A model generated the notes under the pieces. The model was not told where the DNA came from. It was given only the letters and a program-made list of their open reading frames with translations, and searched no databases. A DNA stretch of 64,000 bases from Macrotis lagotis. Its lineage: Eukaryota; Chordata; Mammalia; Peramelemorphia; Peramelidae. The position numbers were made by a program, and so were the translations under genes. This document shows, piece after piece, positions 38,940 to 53,209 of this stretch. Numbering within the stretch: position 1 is the stretch's first letter; every line of letters begins with the position of its first letter. Location of the stretch: positions 100,885,637 to 100,949,636 of the forward strand of contig NC_133665.1 in the NCBI RefSeq assembly GCF_037893015.1, read 5' to 3'.

Positions 38940-41900
38940 TATAAATTGAGATTTATGTTCATGTGGACCCAGACTCTGAGAGAATAATCATAATACTTTT
39001 CCTCCTAATGCAGGAGCTCTTAATTTGGTGCTTATGACTAGTTTTAAGAAATATTTTGGTATCTGCATTCTAATCCAATGGGTTTTCTTTGTAACACTGC
39101 ACTTTGTTCATTTAAACACAGTCCTGAGAAGGGGTTTGCCAGATTACTGCCAAAGACATCCCTTGCATATAAAGAATTAAAAAGAGCCCCAGCCCTGGCT
39201 CCCTCACAAAGGCTCCTTCTCCTCATCCCCACTTCCTTTGTCAACAATAAACAAGGCACTCTTAGTTGGCATCATGCTCTAGCTTCCTTTACTCTCAATA
39301 CACTCCCTATTTTGGTTAAGTCTCCTACTCAAGGAAAACATGATTAGATTTTCTATCTCAAGGAAGGATATCAGATCAGGACATTGTTCTAAGAGAAATT
39401 GTAAAGAGAGGCCCCATGCATCCCATTGTAGAAGATAAGATAGTGGATTTGGAGTCAGGAAGACCTGGGTTCAAATCCTGCCTCAGAAGCTTGTCTGTGC
39501 TTCACCACTTCATCCATCAAGTGAGTGGGGATGGACTCAATGACCTCCAAGGTTTCTGTCAGTTCTGAATCTATGATCTAGGAACTGAATTTTCAGTGCT
39601 TTCTGCCTCCACACCAGGAAAGAGAAAATCAGGGCTCACAGGTTCTGCTCCTTCCTTTCCAGCTAATTCCACCATAGAGTGTGACCAAAAGAGCCCTGGA
39701 CTAGGACTGGAGAGGCAAGTGTAGAAGTCTTTGGCTCTGGTCTTAGGTGAACCCCTTCCCTGGTCTAATCTGCATCTCCTCCCTGTAAATGAGTGAGTTA
39801 GAGGACCTGGGTTCAAATCGTACATGTACTCCTGGATGACCTTTGCCAGTTTGCTTAACCTCTCTAGGCTTCAGTTCCCTGCCTATAAAAGGAGGGGATT
39901 TGACTAGATGGCCCTTTTGTCTCTAAATCTATGACCCCATGCCCAGATAACCCTTCAACTTTAATACTGAGCTGAAACTTTTCTAAACCACATAACAAGG
40001 TGGAGAAAAATACAATTTCCATTTCTCGAAGATTTGGTTCAAAGAGTGAGAAAAGACTTTGAGATCTTCTGAAGACCAATGCTATTGAAATAGAAAGTGA
40101 AATGAATTTGAATTCAGAATACACATATTTGTGATTTGATTTATTTATTGGCAGCCCACACTAGAGACTTGACTTCCTCATCCTGCTGAACAGACAAAAG
40201 TTCTCCCTTTCATGCCTTCTCAAAAAGCTTCATGTGGTGCAGCAAATAAGATGCTGGGCCTGTCATCGGAAAGACCCGAGTTCAAATTTGATCGTTAAGC
40301 CTGAACAAGTCATTTCACCTCTGTTTCCTCATTTGTAAAATAGGAATAATAAGAGCCCCTAGCTTACAAGGGTTATTGTTAGGATCAAACAAGACAGTAA
40401 GTATAATATAAATATTAGTTATTATTTTTATTGAGAATAATATTTATATAATTTTTCTGATTTATAAAACCTTTCCTCAACAATTTGATGAGGTAGGTCA
40501 TATAATTATTGATTACTGATTAATTTATTATTATTATTATTGATCCCTATTTTATATATGAGGAAATTGTTGACAAAGATAATGTTTTAGAGGCTAGGTT
40601 CAAATCCTAGGTTCCTGACCCTCAAGTCAAGAATAATACCTTGTTCTCTCTGCTATTATATCCTATTTCTAGGAGGGTGTCTGACTTCCACTCTTGTATG
40701 TGCTACAATAATAAATACCCTCATTTCTGGAGTGTTTTATGGCTTATGAATCATCTTCCCGACACTGACTTTATGGGGTTGATAGTTCATAACCCCATCT
40801 TACAGTTAAAGTATCTGACATCCAGAAAGATGAAGGCATTTGTTCACTGATAATATGTGTCAGAGTTGGGATTCAGATTCAAGTCTCTTGGATCCAAATC
40901 CAGTGTACTTTTTCCTACAATTCATTTCCTTTAAATTATAGAAATTAAAGAAAAGGGGAAGAATAAAATATGTCAGAGAAATATGTAGCTTTCTCCTTAA
41001 TTTTTCCATTTCCGCCCTAGGATCCCACATGATTTGTCTGCTGTGTGATACCTTGCCAACAAGACCCACTAGCTGTTTTATCAAGGGCTGGAGGGTGAAA
41101 TGGGCAATAGTTTATGATCCAGCCCTCTGCTACAGATTGTCTGTCTCATCTTCTAGGGGGGAACGTTACATTGGATTGTGGCAGGCTGACCACCGGCATG
41201 GGCAAGGCATTGTGGTCACCCAGTCTGGCGTCTGTTACCAGAGGACTTTCCAGGCAGATAAGATGGTGGTAAGTCATTGCAGTTACTTTTAAAATTTTTT
41301 CAAAAAATAAATCATAACATTTAAATAGAGTTAAATAAAAAAGAAGTAAAAGTAGAGATCTAAACCAAGCACTAATTTCTTTCTTTGTTCCACAATTGAC
41401 AACATTGTCTTGGCTTATAAAGTGCTAAGGAGCTGGAAAAAAGAACAACATATTTAAACTGCTGATATAATAAACCAAATAGATTTTTTCTTTTTTTTAG
41501 GTTTTTGCAAGGCAAATGGGGTTAAGTAGCTTGCCCAAGGCCACACAGCCAGGTAATTATTAAGTGTCTGAGTCCGGATTTGAACTCAGGTCCTCCTGAC
41601 TCCAGGGCTGGTGCTCTATCCACTGTGCTACCTAGCTGCCCCTTGGTTTTGTTTTTTTAAAGGGAAAAGTCTTGGTAAAACTTGGTAAAAGCTCACATGA
41701 GCCCACTGTCCTTATATTAAATTTATCTCATCAGTGGAGAATGATTTATTCATTCATTTGCTCTTTTGTTCATTTATCCATTTATTCAACAAACACATTA
41801 CTTTTGTGAGCTCAGCAGTTTGTTCAGAGGTATGGAACATATAGAGAATTTCTTACAAAGTTCCCCTTCTCAATGAGTTAATGGAAGAATAATTAGATTA

Positions 41901-44900
41901 ACACAGATAATATGCAGTGTACACTATTACAGGATTGTTCTGAGGTTCAAATGGTAAATTGTTTTGCAAACCTAAATGTGTGGGATTTCAGCTATTTTTA
42001 CATATGTATCAGAAAGATGCAAACTGCTATATGAGATCTCTGGGGAAAATTCAATAACAGTTATTAGGAGGATGCTGGAGAAATGGCTATGTGTTCTGAG
42101 AGAAGCAAAATGGTACCTTGGAAATTAAAAAAAAGGACCTGGAGTTATGATATTTGGCAAATCCTTTAATTTCTCTGGCTTACTTTCTTCATCGGTAAAA
42201 ATAGGATAATTATATCTTTACTACCTGCCTCACAAGGTAGTTGTTTATGGTTTAAAAAAAATAGAGATTGAGTTTAAGAGACAAATCCATGGTCATCAAA
42301 CTAACAACGGTTAGAGTAAGGTTTTGAACCCTGGTTTTCCTGATTGTAGGCATTGAGCTTTCTGACTATGAAGACAGAGTCTCTCTTTAACATATACCTT
42401 CAGAGGGGCTCTGGTCTGGCCATAGAAGCTCCTGGTGCAGCCTGTTCACTAGTCATGGCATCGTAGAGAGAAAGTTACAAATGGTTAAGGAGACCTGAGC
42501 CTCATTTAATCTCTTTGGCCTCAATGTCCTTTTGACAAAAGCCCCAGTGGCCTTGGGTAGTTCAGTTTGGGAACAATAAAGAATATTGATTAAGTCATCC
42601 CTTCTACCCTCCTTTCCCACCACCCTCCCCTCAGCTGCAAACAGTCTGATGAATATTGTACACATACATTTATATTTCACTTGTATACAGATTGGTCATT
42701 TTCTGTATGAAGAATTAGGACTAAGGGAAAAGGAAGAAAACCATGAGTTAGGAAAGAAAAGCATAAGATAAATTTTTAAAAAGCGAATGTAGTGTTCCTT
42801 CAGATTCTGGTGGTTTTTCTTTGTTTTGTTTCTTCCTCTGGATGGGGATAGCATCATCCATAGCCTATCTAGTAGGATGGTCCCAGCTCTGTGAGCTGCT
42901 GAGAGGAACTGCCTCCATCAAGGTTGATCATCTCACAATGTTGTTGTCAGTGTGTCCAATGTTCTCTTGGTTCTGTCCCTTTGCTCAGCATTATATACTA
43001 AGTATTTTACAGGGATATAAGGACAGAAAGCAATTTATAAACCATGCTCTGGTTTGGTGTGGTTGGAAGAATGTGGGATTTGAAGTTAGTTTCCTTTTGA
43101 GCATTATCATTTTGGATGAGTTGTGTTTCCCTCTTGCATTAGTCTTCTTCTTCTCTACAATAAGGAGGCTGGATCAGAGGACATAAAACTCTGAGATTCA
43201 TGGGGAAGATTCCTGGTTCATTTGCTCTCTAGCTTTCTCCAGAATTGGAACATGTGTGGCTTTTTATCCTTTGAGATTCCTGGACCTGGGGTTGTCTCAT
43301 TTTTTCAGTGGTCAGAAGTAGTTTTCCAATAGTTCTCCCTGCAATGGAGAAGCCCTCTTCATAATGAGGACCAAACCAAGTAATAATAATAATAATTATT
43401 ATTATTATCATTATTATTATTATTAGCATTTTATATAGAATTTTAAGGATCCCAGAATGTTTTCATGCATTGTCTCTTCATCCAAATGACTTTTCTCTGG
43501 CAGATGACAGGATAATGAATTGCATATATGAGCTATGTGACCTTGGGCAAGTCATTACCTTTCTGAACTTGGTTTTTCCTCCATAAAAGGGACATGAAAA
43601 TACCTGAACTGCATACTGAAAATAGCCCTGGACTTGGAGTAAGGAGACCTGGGTTTGCATCCTATCTCCCCCCCTTACTGGCTGTGTAACTGAAGAAGCC
43701 AGACTCTGTATCTTCATTTCCTCCTTTGTCAAATAGGGCAAATAACATTTATACTATCTATCTCACAAGGTCGTTTTTGTTTTGTTTTGGGTTTTGCAAG
43801 GCAATGGGGTTAAGTGATTTGCCCAAGGTCACATAGCTAGGTAATTATTGTCTGAGACTAGATTTGAACTCAGGTCCTCCTGATTCCAGGGCCTATCTAT
43901 TGTGTTACCTAGCTTCCCCCAAAATAAGGGTCTCTTGACTGTAATACTAATTTTTTTTTTGCAAGGCAGTGGTGTTAAGTGACTTACCCAAGGTCACCCA
44001 GCTAAGTAATTACTAAGTGTCTGAGGCCAGATTTGCACTCAGGTCCTCCTGATTCCAGGGCCTATGCTCTATCACCTAGCAACCTACAAGGTTGTTTTGA
44101 GATAATCATAAATAAATTGGTAAATAATAAATATCTAAAGTACTTTACAACAACATGGTGAGGTGCTGACTTCTTTGGCTCCCTATAGTCTTCTTAAGCA
44201 TTCACTAGGTTCACTTGTATCTCCACCACTAGGGTCCTGGAATTCTCCTGTTGGAAGATGACTCCCTCTATGAGGGCAGCTTCACAAGAGACTTGGCTTA
44301 CATAGGGAAGGTAAGCAGCTTCCATTTAGCTATTTAGTGGAATGGGTTAAATAGAATAGATTCAATAGATTATAGCTTTGGACTTGGGAGTAGGATCATT
44401 TAAATTCTTCCTTCTTCCAGAATTATTATTAATGCAAAGTTTGGATAGAGCTGAGCTGTATTCCCATAGAGGGAGAGACAAGATGGTAGCATTAACTTGA
44501 GGATATCAAATCCAGTGGATGACTGGGTGAAGGGTCTTTTTGGACTTTGGGTAACTTTAAAGCTGGGGGATGGATTCATTGACTTTCAAGAAATCAATAA
44601 TCAAGATTTTAGGTCCAATACCTGTGCTTCTACTTATTTTATTTTCTAATTAGTTTTAAAAATTTTTTTTCAATTACATGCAAAGATAGCTTTCAACAGT
44701 TATCTCTCTGCAAAGCTCTTGACTTCTACATCTTTCTACCTTCCTTCCCATGACATGGAGCAATGTGATTCTATTTCTAGGCTAACAGATTTGATCACAT
44801 CCTCCCTCTCCTCCTCCCCACAACTCACAAAAAAGCTTAAAGCTTCTTAGTCTTAGATCAGTTCTATTCCCCAATCTGGTAGTAACCAATTACTCCCTCA

Positions 44901-47900
44901 TTCCCCAAACTCACACCCAATAGAGTAAAACCAGTCAGAATTGTATCATTTCCTTAGTTTGGACCCTCTCTTCACTGACAAAAGTCCTAAGTTGGTAGGA
45001 ATTTCCAGATGTTCCTCCCTATTGCCAGAGCCCTGAAGAGCTCAAGGTCACCTCTAGGCTGTAATGAAGTTAGAGGAGGAATTTAGTGTTGATAGTCATT
45101 AACTCCTTCTTGGTCATATTTGCTTTTATGGCAGGAGCCTTCTATAGTCAATGACTATCAATTAATCAAGACAAATAAGCTTTTATTAATCTCCTACCAG
45201 GTTCTAGGCATTGTGTCAAGCCTTGGAGATACAAATACAAAAGAGAGATAGTCCTTGGTATGAGTACATTGTGCAAAAGCTATGAAGTAGAAAGGTAGGT
45301 AGAGCAGGCTAAGGGTAGCCTGTGCCTGGTAAAATTATGGGATAAAATGGATGAATTCCATCAGAGTAACTTGATAGCAACCAAAGGTCAGAAAATTAGC
45401 TCCAAATGGAAAGAGTGTCTTCTTGAATGAGAAGGTAAGGCACAACATCCTATTTTGTTCTCTCTTTGTTCCAGGGCAAAATCACTTTCCCCAATGGCTA
45501 CTTCCTGAAGGCTTCCTTCAGTTCTAGAGTTGGTAGGGGTTTTCATACCCAGGGGGTCCTGGAGACCACTGCTCATCCCCTGGATCCCATGAATACCTGT
45601 AAACGGTAAGAACCCAGCTCTTTTACCTTCAAGACTCTATTCCTAAATATATGCCTATATCCTATTCCTAAACATTTGAATATAGATGGGGCAATTACCT
45701 TTTTGTTTCTTGAATCAAGGAAAGTAGGCCTAACCTAAAGGTTTTAATGAATTCCATTAGGTAAATGAAAGCATGTGGAGAAACAACTAGGTGGATAGAA
45801 TGCCAAGCTTGAAGTCAGGAAGATGATTCATATGGTTCAAATCAGATACTTACTGGCTAGGTGACCTTGGATAAGTCAGCTGAATCTGTTAGTCAGCTGA
45901 ATCAGTTTCCTTTGAGAAAGAAATGGCAAACCACTCTGGTATCTTTGCTAAGAAAAATCTCAATTGGGGTCATGAAGGGTCAAATGGGATCATTTCAGGC
46001 ACAACTGAAATGATTGAACAACAACAGAATACTATAGCTAAAGGATATGGAAGTATTAGATCTGGAAGGGCCTTTAGAACAAAGAATATCCTATGAGTTA
46101 GCAGGGACTAGATCATTATACTAATAAGGGACCTTAGGCCATGATCATAGATCTCACAACTAAAAGGAGTCTTAGAAAAAAAGAATGTTGGTGCTTTGGA
46201 TATAAAATATAAAATGTTACAATGAAAACTGCCTTTAGAACAATAAAGATAAATACTGCAAAGAACCTTAGGATCCATCTAGTCTTATAGCTACAATGCC
46301 ATTCTTGTTACCTATCCCTAGGAAGCAAATTCAGAGTTGGGCACTCATATTGCACTTTGAGGCCCTGCAGTTGATTTGCTTTTCCTTACCTACATTTCCC
46401 TTCTCCAAATTCCCCTCCTCAGTTTGGTTCAGTCCTTAATAGCAGAGGTGAGCAGAGAGGGACCCAGGGGAGCCCATTTGTTTCTAGCTCCATACTTCTT
46501 TCCTTTTCCTTCCCCTTTGCTCTCACACAACATGCTCATCTTGTCTGCTGAATCCTTGGCATTACCCTCAAATGAACTGCTGGTTCATTATATTTACCAG
46601 CAATAGGATTATTGAGAGTGGGGAATCTGGGATCACCCTGGCCTATGCATTGAGGAATGGATTGAGCTCTGACTTAGGAACTTCTATAGATCAGTGGTGT
46701 CTAACCTTTATGTTCTGGGTTGTATTGCCCAATAAAACCTTGTCAGTGTGGGTCAGAAGAGCTAAAAGTTGGCTGAGGCCAGAAAAGTAGACTCTATCCC
46801 AGATGTACAACAGATCATAGATTGAAGGGACTCAGGATGAATGGAGTAAGGGATCCCTAGGGACATAATATGACTCTTTGCCTCTTGTTTCTGTCTTCTC
46901 TCATTCTTCCTCTTTGCTTTCTTTTATCTACCTCCTTTCGCTCTTAATTCTTTCTATCATTACCTGTTCCATCTATTTAGCTATTCCGTGGATACCCAAA
47001 TACTCAGGAATAGTTTATAATCCACCTGCCTAGGACATTATTATTTTCCTCTATTTATTCTTCTCTGCTGGTCTTCCTGTCCCTTGCCATTCACTTTACC
47101 TGGTCCTTCCAGAGCCATGACCCCTCCTGGTGTGTGACATGGGGATATGGGATGGAGAAGAGGTTTAAAGGCTGGAGGGGAACAGCACTGGCAGGTGTGA
47201 GCCTGGGTCATATGAGCCAGGTCCTCTCTCTCCCTGTCTCCAGCCAGTTGGGGCTAGATGACTTCCCTGTGGAGAACCGATGGCAAGGTATCTATCAGCA
47301 GTTCCAGAATTTCATCCGCTGTAACTGTCCAGAGGATGCTCAAGAGGCTTTCTTGGGCTTCCATATTCAGACAGCCAAGGAGATTCGGAAATCCCAGGAA
47401 TATCTCTTCTGTGACAGGTAAGAGTGGAGCTAGGTCACCCAATGGTGAGGAGAGAGGATCACAGGTCAACTCCTAAAGGAAGCTTCCCCTTCTTATTCTC
47501 ATTCTTGGACAGATAGATGGACGGATGGATGGGCGGGAAGGTTGTGTCTCTCATCAGTCACCCTCACTCCACTTTATTTACTGAGGCCTTCCTTGTGTCT
47601 AGCCCTTGCTGAACTCTGAGAAGGAGCAGGAAAAGGGGATATCCCTAGACCGAAGGGAGGGAAACAAGGCCAGGAAGTGGGGCCCCTCTCCTTAGGATGA
47701 TGAATTCCATGAGATGTTTTGGTGTCTTCTGGGACCCAGAAGTAACCCGGATGAAGTCTCAGCAAAGATCAAGGACATACTTGCAGAACTGCCAGCACAC
47801 CGGGAGCCAGAGTCACTCCAACTCTACCTACAGAAAGTAATGGGGGCTGGTGAGGGAGGGAAGGGAACTGTGCTTCTGGCAGGTGTCTACCCCAGCTTCC

Positions 47901-50900
47901 AAGGCAGATGCCCATAGGGAATGTGAATAATAGTCTCAAACATGGGTCTTGTTTTATGCCTTTCAAAGCAGCCTGGTATTGTGGAAAGGGCTCAGGAACT
48001 TGAGCCATGGATACAGTGGGTTCTTATTTGTCCTTTTTAATTTATTAGTGTTGTGACCATAGGCAGGCCATATAACCTTTCTGAGTCTCAATGTCCTCTG
48101 TAAAATGGAGACAGTCCTTGTGAAGAATAAAGGATAGGTTCAGAAGAGACAATGCATGAAAACATTCTGGAATCCTTATAATTCTGTATAAAATGGTAAT
48201 AAACTTTATTATTATTAATACTTGGCTTGGTCCTCATTATGAGGAGGACTGAGTAGAGATTATCACTCCCATTTTACATAAGAGAAAGTTGACACTCAGA
48301 ATGGAGAGAAGATTAAAGGATCAGGTCCTAAGCTTGAGGCTGTCATGAATTCTTCCCTTTTGCTGGGAACAATCTAAGGGATCTTTTGCATTTGGCCCTA
48401 AAACCTTTTCCTTTTTTTCCTTTTTTTTAAAACTTTTTTAAGCCTTCCTTGATTTTTGAACTCCCTTTTGTCCTTCCCACTCTCAGGCCATCCATTCATG
48501 CATCTACCCATCTATTCATCCATTCATTCATTCATTCATTCATTCATTCATTCATCACTCCTACATTTCCTACTCTTGGCTATGTATAAATGGCTGAACA
48601 TTTTCATTGGTTTATATGTTCATCCTTCCCTTCCTATTCTTGATCCAGTAGAGAAAGTGAATATGTTGGAGTTGGGAGGCAGAGAGTAAGCATTGGTGAT
48701 GGCCTTTCTCCCTCCCCCCCTTTTTTTTTTGCTCTTTCCATAAAGACATTTAGGGTTGCCTTGTTAGTAAGAAGAGGAAGGGATGGAAGATAGGGGGTTT
48801 CCTAGTCACAGAGAGTTCTTGAATGATGGATAGGTTATTTGGGAGCAGGTGACATGTGATTTAGTAGGCAGGGAAGAGACCCAGGGCAGTGCAGCCTTTA
48901 GCCCTGAGTCTTTTTATTCCCTTGGTTTAGTGGTGGTGGTGGTCTCCAGGGAGCAATGGTGAAACTTTGGTCCTGATCTAATTTGATATTTAGCCTTAAA
49001 GAGGCTTCTCTACCCTGAGAAGCTTAGAGATCTGCTGCTACATCTAATCTCCAATTCTCTACCACTGTAACTGTATGTATGGTCTGTTCTCCCTCTTCCC
49101 ATTCTCCCATCTGTCTTCCCATTCTCCCAACTGTTTCCATACTATAAGAGCCCTAGGTTTATTTAAAAGAGTAGATGGTTGGTTTCAAGTGTCATTGGTT
49201 GGGTGACTTGGGCAAATCATTTCACCTCAGAGTGCCCTGAGCAATTCTATAAGGAAAAAAATAGATTCATCCAAATGAGTTTGGGAAAACCCCAATTCAG
49301 AGTTTATTCTCATGAAAGAAGACTATTCTGGGCACTGTCACCTAGATGTCTCAGTGATTTTATAATAGACTTGAGACTAAACTGAGGTCTCTTGTCTTAT
49401 CTCCCCTCTCCCACCCTCTCCTTAGTCACTTTTAGAGCATTGATAAGGAGTCAGGAAATTTCATTTCAACTTTCTTCTGAATGCTGACTTTTTATGTTCT
49501 ATGTTCTTTGATATCCTGTGTTCTAAGATTCCACCTATCTTTCTCATTTTGTGTTCAAAGTTAATGTGTTCTAGAGTCTCTTCTAGCCCTGATAGTTTAA
49601 GTTCTAGATCTCAGGTCTCTTCCCAATTTTGTCATTGTAGAATTCCAAAGTCCCCTATAGACCAAACATTCTATATTCAGTATCCCACGGAGCCTCTTGG
49701 TCTTGACATTCTTTGTTCTTGGGTCCTTCTGATTTCATATTGTGTAGACTAGGGGTTCTGAAACTAGAGTCCACATGGATAGATTTCAGGGGATTCCCTT
49801 TGAGAAAATAAAATTATATCTGTATTTTTGCTAAAGTTTAATGGAAATTTTGTTTTTCTTTTAGTTATTTAAAAGTGTTGTTTTGGGTAGGGGCCCACAG
49901 ACTTCACCAGACTGCCACAGGGTGTGTCCCTGACACAAAAAAGTTAACCTCTGGCATAGAAGATGGGTTTTTGTTTCCTTGGGTTCCTGCTTTCTTTATA
50001 AAGAACAAATGGGGGCACTCAACAGTACCCTCTCTTTCAGGGTACCTAGGAGTGCCCTAAAGGTCAGACAACCCATATTAAATGGGACAGGCCCTGAATT
50101 TTGAAGGGCAGTTTTAAGATTTTGTGATTCTCTGAAGGAGTTTAGAACCGTCCCTTTACTGTGCAGGCCCTGAAATCCTCTGTGCACCCTCTGGGGAAGC
50201 TGCTGAAGCTGCTGACAATGGCCTTCCAGACCACTTACTCTGGGATTGGAGCCAACAAACACCTGCTCGTCCTGGCTCAGGAAGAAGTGCAACATCATGC
50301 CAAGGAAATCTGGGCTTTCTATCAGTAAGTTGGCAATGGTAGGCAGGCCTAAGATGATTTCTAGATCCCTTCCAACTCAAGATTTTCAAGATTCTGAGAG
50401 GAGGGCATATAAAACCTTGTTTCTTTTCTTATGTTTATAGGGGACTGTTGCAGGTGGCCTTGAAACAGCAAGGCCAAATTCAAGAGGAGAGTGAAGACAC
50501 TAGTAAAAGGTAACAGGTCCTCCCTGCATCTTGGTGTTTACTGAGCTGTCTCTAGGGCTTTGACTTTCTGGAGATGGGATTCTGTCTGCTTCACTCTCTG
50601 CTCCCCAGGGATTAGGTTTCCTGTATGTGGCTGACTCAGACCCCTAGTTTTCTCTCTGAGAAGTAAAGTGGAAGAGACAGTGGTTGCATGTCCCAAGACC
50701 TATGTTCAAATTTCAGTTCTTTTAGCTTTGGGACCCTTTCACAGTAAGAAAAGGGGTTGGACCAATCTTGAAGTTGGCAAGACTGTTGACTAATCTTTTT
50801 TTCTTTAATGTAAAATTTCCAATGTAAATACTGGCCAGACAAGTTGGCTGGATTAGATTCTAGGGCTGTATTTTGTGGATCCTGGGACTGGTTATTCTCT

Positions 50901-53154
50901 AAATTCTGTCCAGCTCTAAATCCTATAATTCTAATCTCGTTCTCTGGACCTTACCTCCAGAGGAGGGGAGTCCCATGGATAGGGTCATGTGGAGGAATAG
51001 AGGAATGAATGCACAGGTTTGGTGGGGAAGAGAAGGTTGGGTACATTTCCTACAGCAAAATCTGTGGATTTCAGTAATCTAGGCTTCATTGAGGGCTGAT
51101 CACATTTAGTATGAATGTTCTTGCCTTTGCTCCAAGTTTGTCCATGTCATTCTTACTGTATTTTATCTTTTGTACCATTTACAAATTCTCATCTGCTAGC
51201 ACTTTACAAATGGAGAACTGAGACTTGGGGATGATCAGTGGCTTGCAAAAGGTGAAATGAGGCTAAAGAGAAATTTGACATTGGTAATATGAAAGCAATT
51301 TTAATTAAAATGAAAATGGTGACATATGTGATAGAGGCTTTGGTACTCTGTGGCCTGAGTCATTCACTTCAATCTTGAGCTAGCAATGATTAAGTACCTA
51401 CTCTATGCAGAGGACTGAATTACAAACAGAGATTTGTACATAGGTTGTTAAACTTTTTGGTGTCCTGATCCCATTATACTTTTTTTTTTTTAGGTTTTTT
51501 GCTAGGTTTTTGCAAGGCAAATGGGGTTAAGTGGCTTGCCCAAGGCCACACAGCTAGTTCATTATTAAGTCTGAGACCTACTATCCACCTAGCTGCCCCT
51601 CCCATTATACTCTTAAGAAGCCTCTTTCAAAGAACTTGTCTACTCATGCCACCATCTTAGCTCCACCCCCAAGGGTGAGCTTTTAAGGAGTATTTAGGAA
51701 AATATAGGGAAATATAGATGAAGTATGAGCAGGGATCCAAAAAACTTTTCTTTATGTGGATTATTTTCTATCAATATCATATTGTAAATTAAAACTGATA
51801 AAATATATCTATCTATCTATACATTTGCTATCTATCCAGCAGGTCGATGTAAAATACTGATCAATGTGGATGGGGGAGTCAGAGTCTAACGGCTTTCTGG
51901 TTAGGTCCATACTGTCCTCATGTCTAAGGCCAGCTCCCTCCTGAGGGAGGCAGGCCCCTTCCCTTTCATCCTTTCCTTGAGGGAAAGGGAAGCACATCAG
52001 AGCCTGAAATATTTTCAGATAGGGAATCCTGGAGATATACATGTATATACATCTTAAACTGAAAAGGCTCTCAGAGGCCATTTAGTTCAACCCCTTATTT
52101 TATAGATGATGAAAGTAAGACCAGCAGAGGTGAAGTGACTTACTCTAGGCTTCCAGGTAATAAAATTCTGGGGTGGGATTTGAACCTTTCTGACTCCAGA
52201 GATAATGCTCTTTTCAGTGTACTCAGTGGTTCAAGAACCTCTTGCCTTTTCTTCCCATTCTGAACCATCTAAACAAGGACTTGAAACACAGTAGAGAGAG
52301 AGAGAGAGAGAAGAGCCTTGGACTGTCAGGAGGTCTTAATGAAGCCTCTAGTTCCATTAGAAACTAACTCACTCTATGACCTTGGAATCATAGATTTAGA
52401 GCTAACTGGGACTTCAGAAATCATCTGGTCCTCTCCCCCCAGGACTTAATTCTCTTCTGGTAAAAGTTGGGAATAAGGGGTTTTTTTTTCTCATTCACTC
52501 TGGTATTGGGAAAATCAAATAAGACAATTCTCGTCAAACTATTTTAAAGTTTAAAATATAATGAATTTATTTTGGAGGGTATCAAAATGAGAAAGGCTGA
52601 GCTTCCTCTTAATAGTTGTTTTATTGAGGGTATACCTGTACCCTTGAGCTTATTGGGGCAGCATGGTGGCACAGTGGGTAGAGTGCTGGGTCTAGAGTCA
52701 GAAAGGCTCCTCTTTATAAGTTCAAATCTGGCCTCAGACACTTGCTAGCTGGGTGACCCTAGGCAAGTCACCTAATCCTATTGGTCTCAGTTTTCTCCTC
52801 TGTAAAATGAACTGGAGAAGGAGATGACAAACTATTCTTGGGTCTCTGCAGGAAGGTCATACTAAGCATCATCTCTGCAGATACATATCCACCTAATTCT
52901 TCCTTTCTTCCAGTCACCCTGAGGCCTACAGGCTGGTCCTGCCAATCATCCTGCCCTGCTTCTATCCAGAGCTCTTCATGCTATACATGTTGTACCATGA
53001 GAAGGAAGATAACCTCTATAGCCAGGGCATAGCTGACCTGAGCCTATTCTCAGACACCAAGCTGCTGGAATGTTTGGACGTGCAGAAGTGAGTGGGGTCC
53101 CCTTGGTTCTGACTCCTTTCCATCCCAGATCCCGAAGGAACCCTTCTTGGGTTT

Positions 53155-53209
<55 letters not shown>

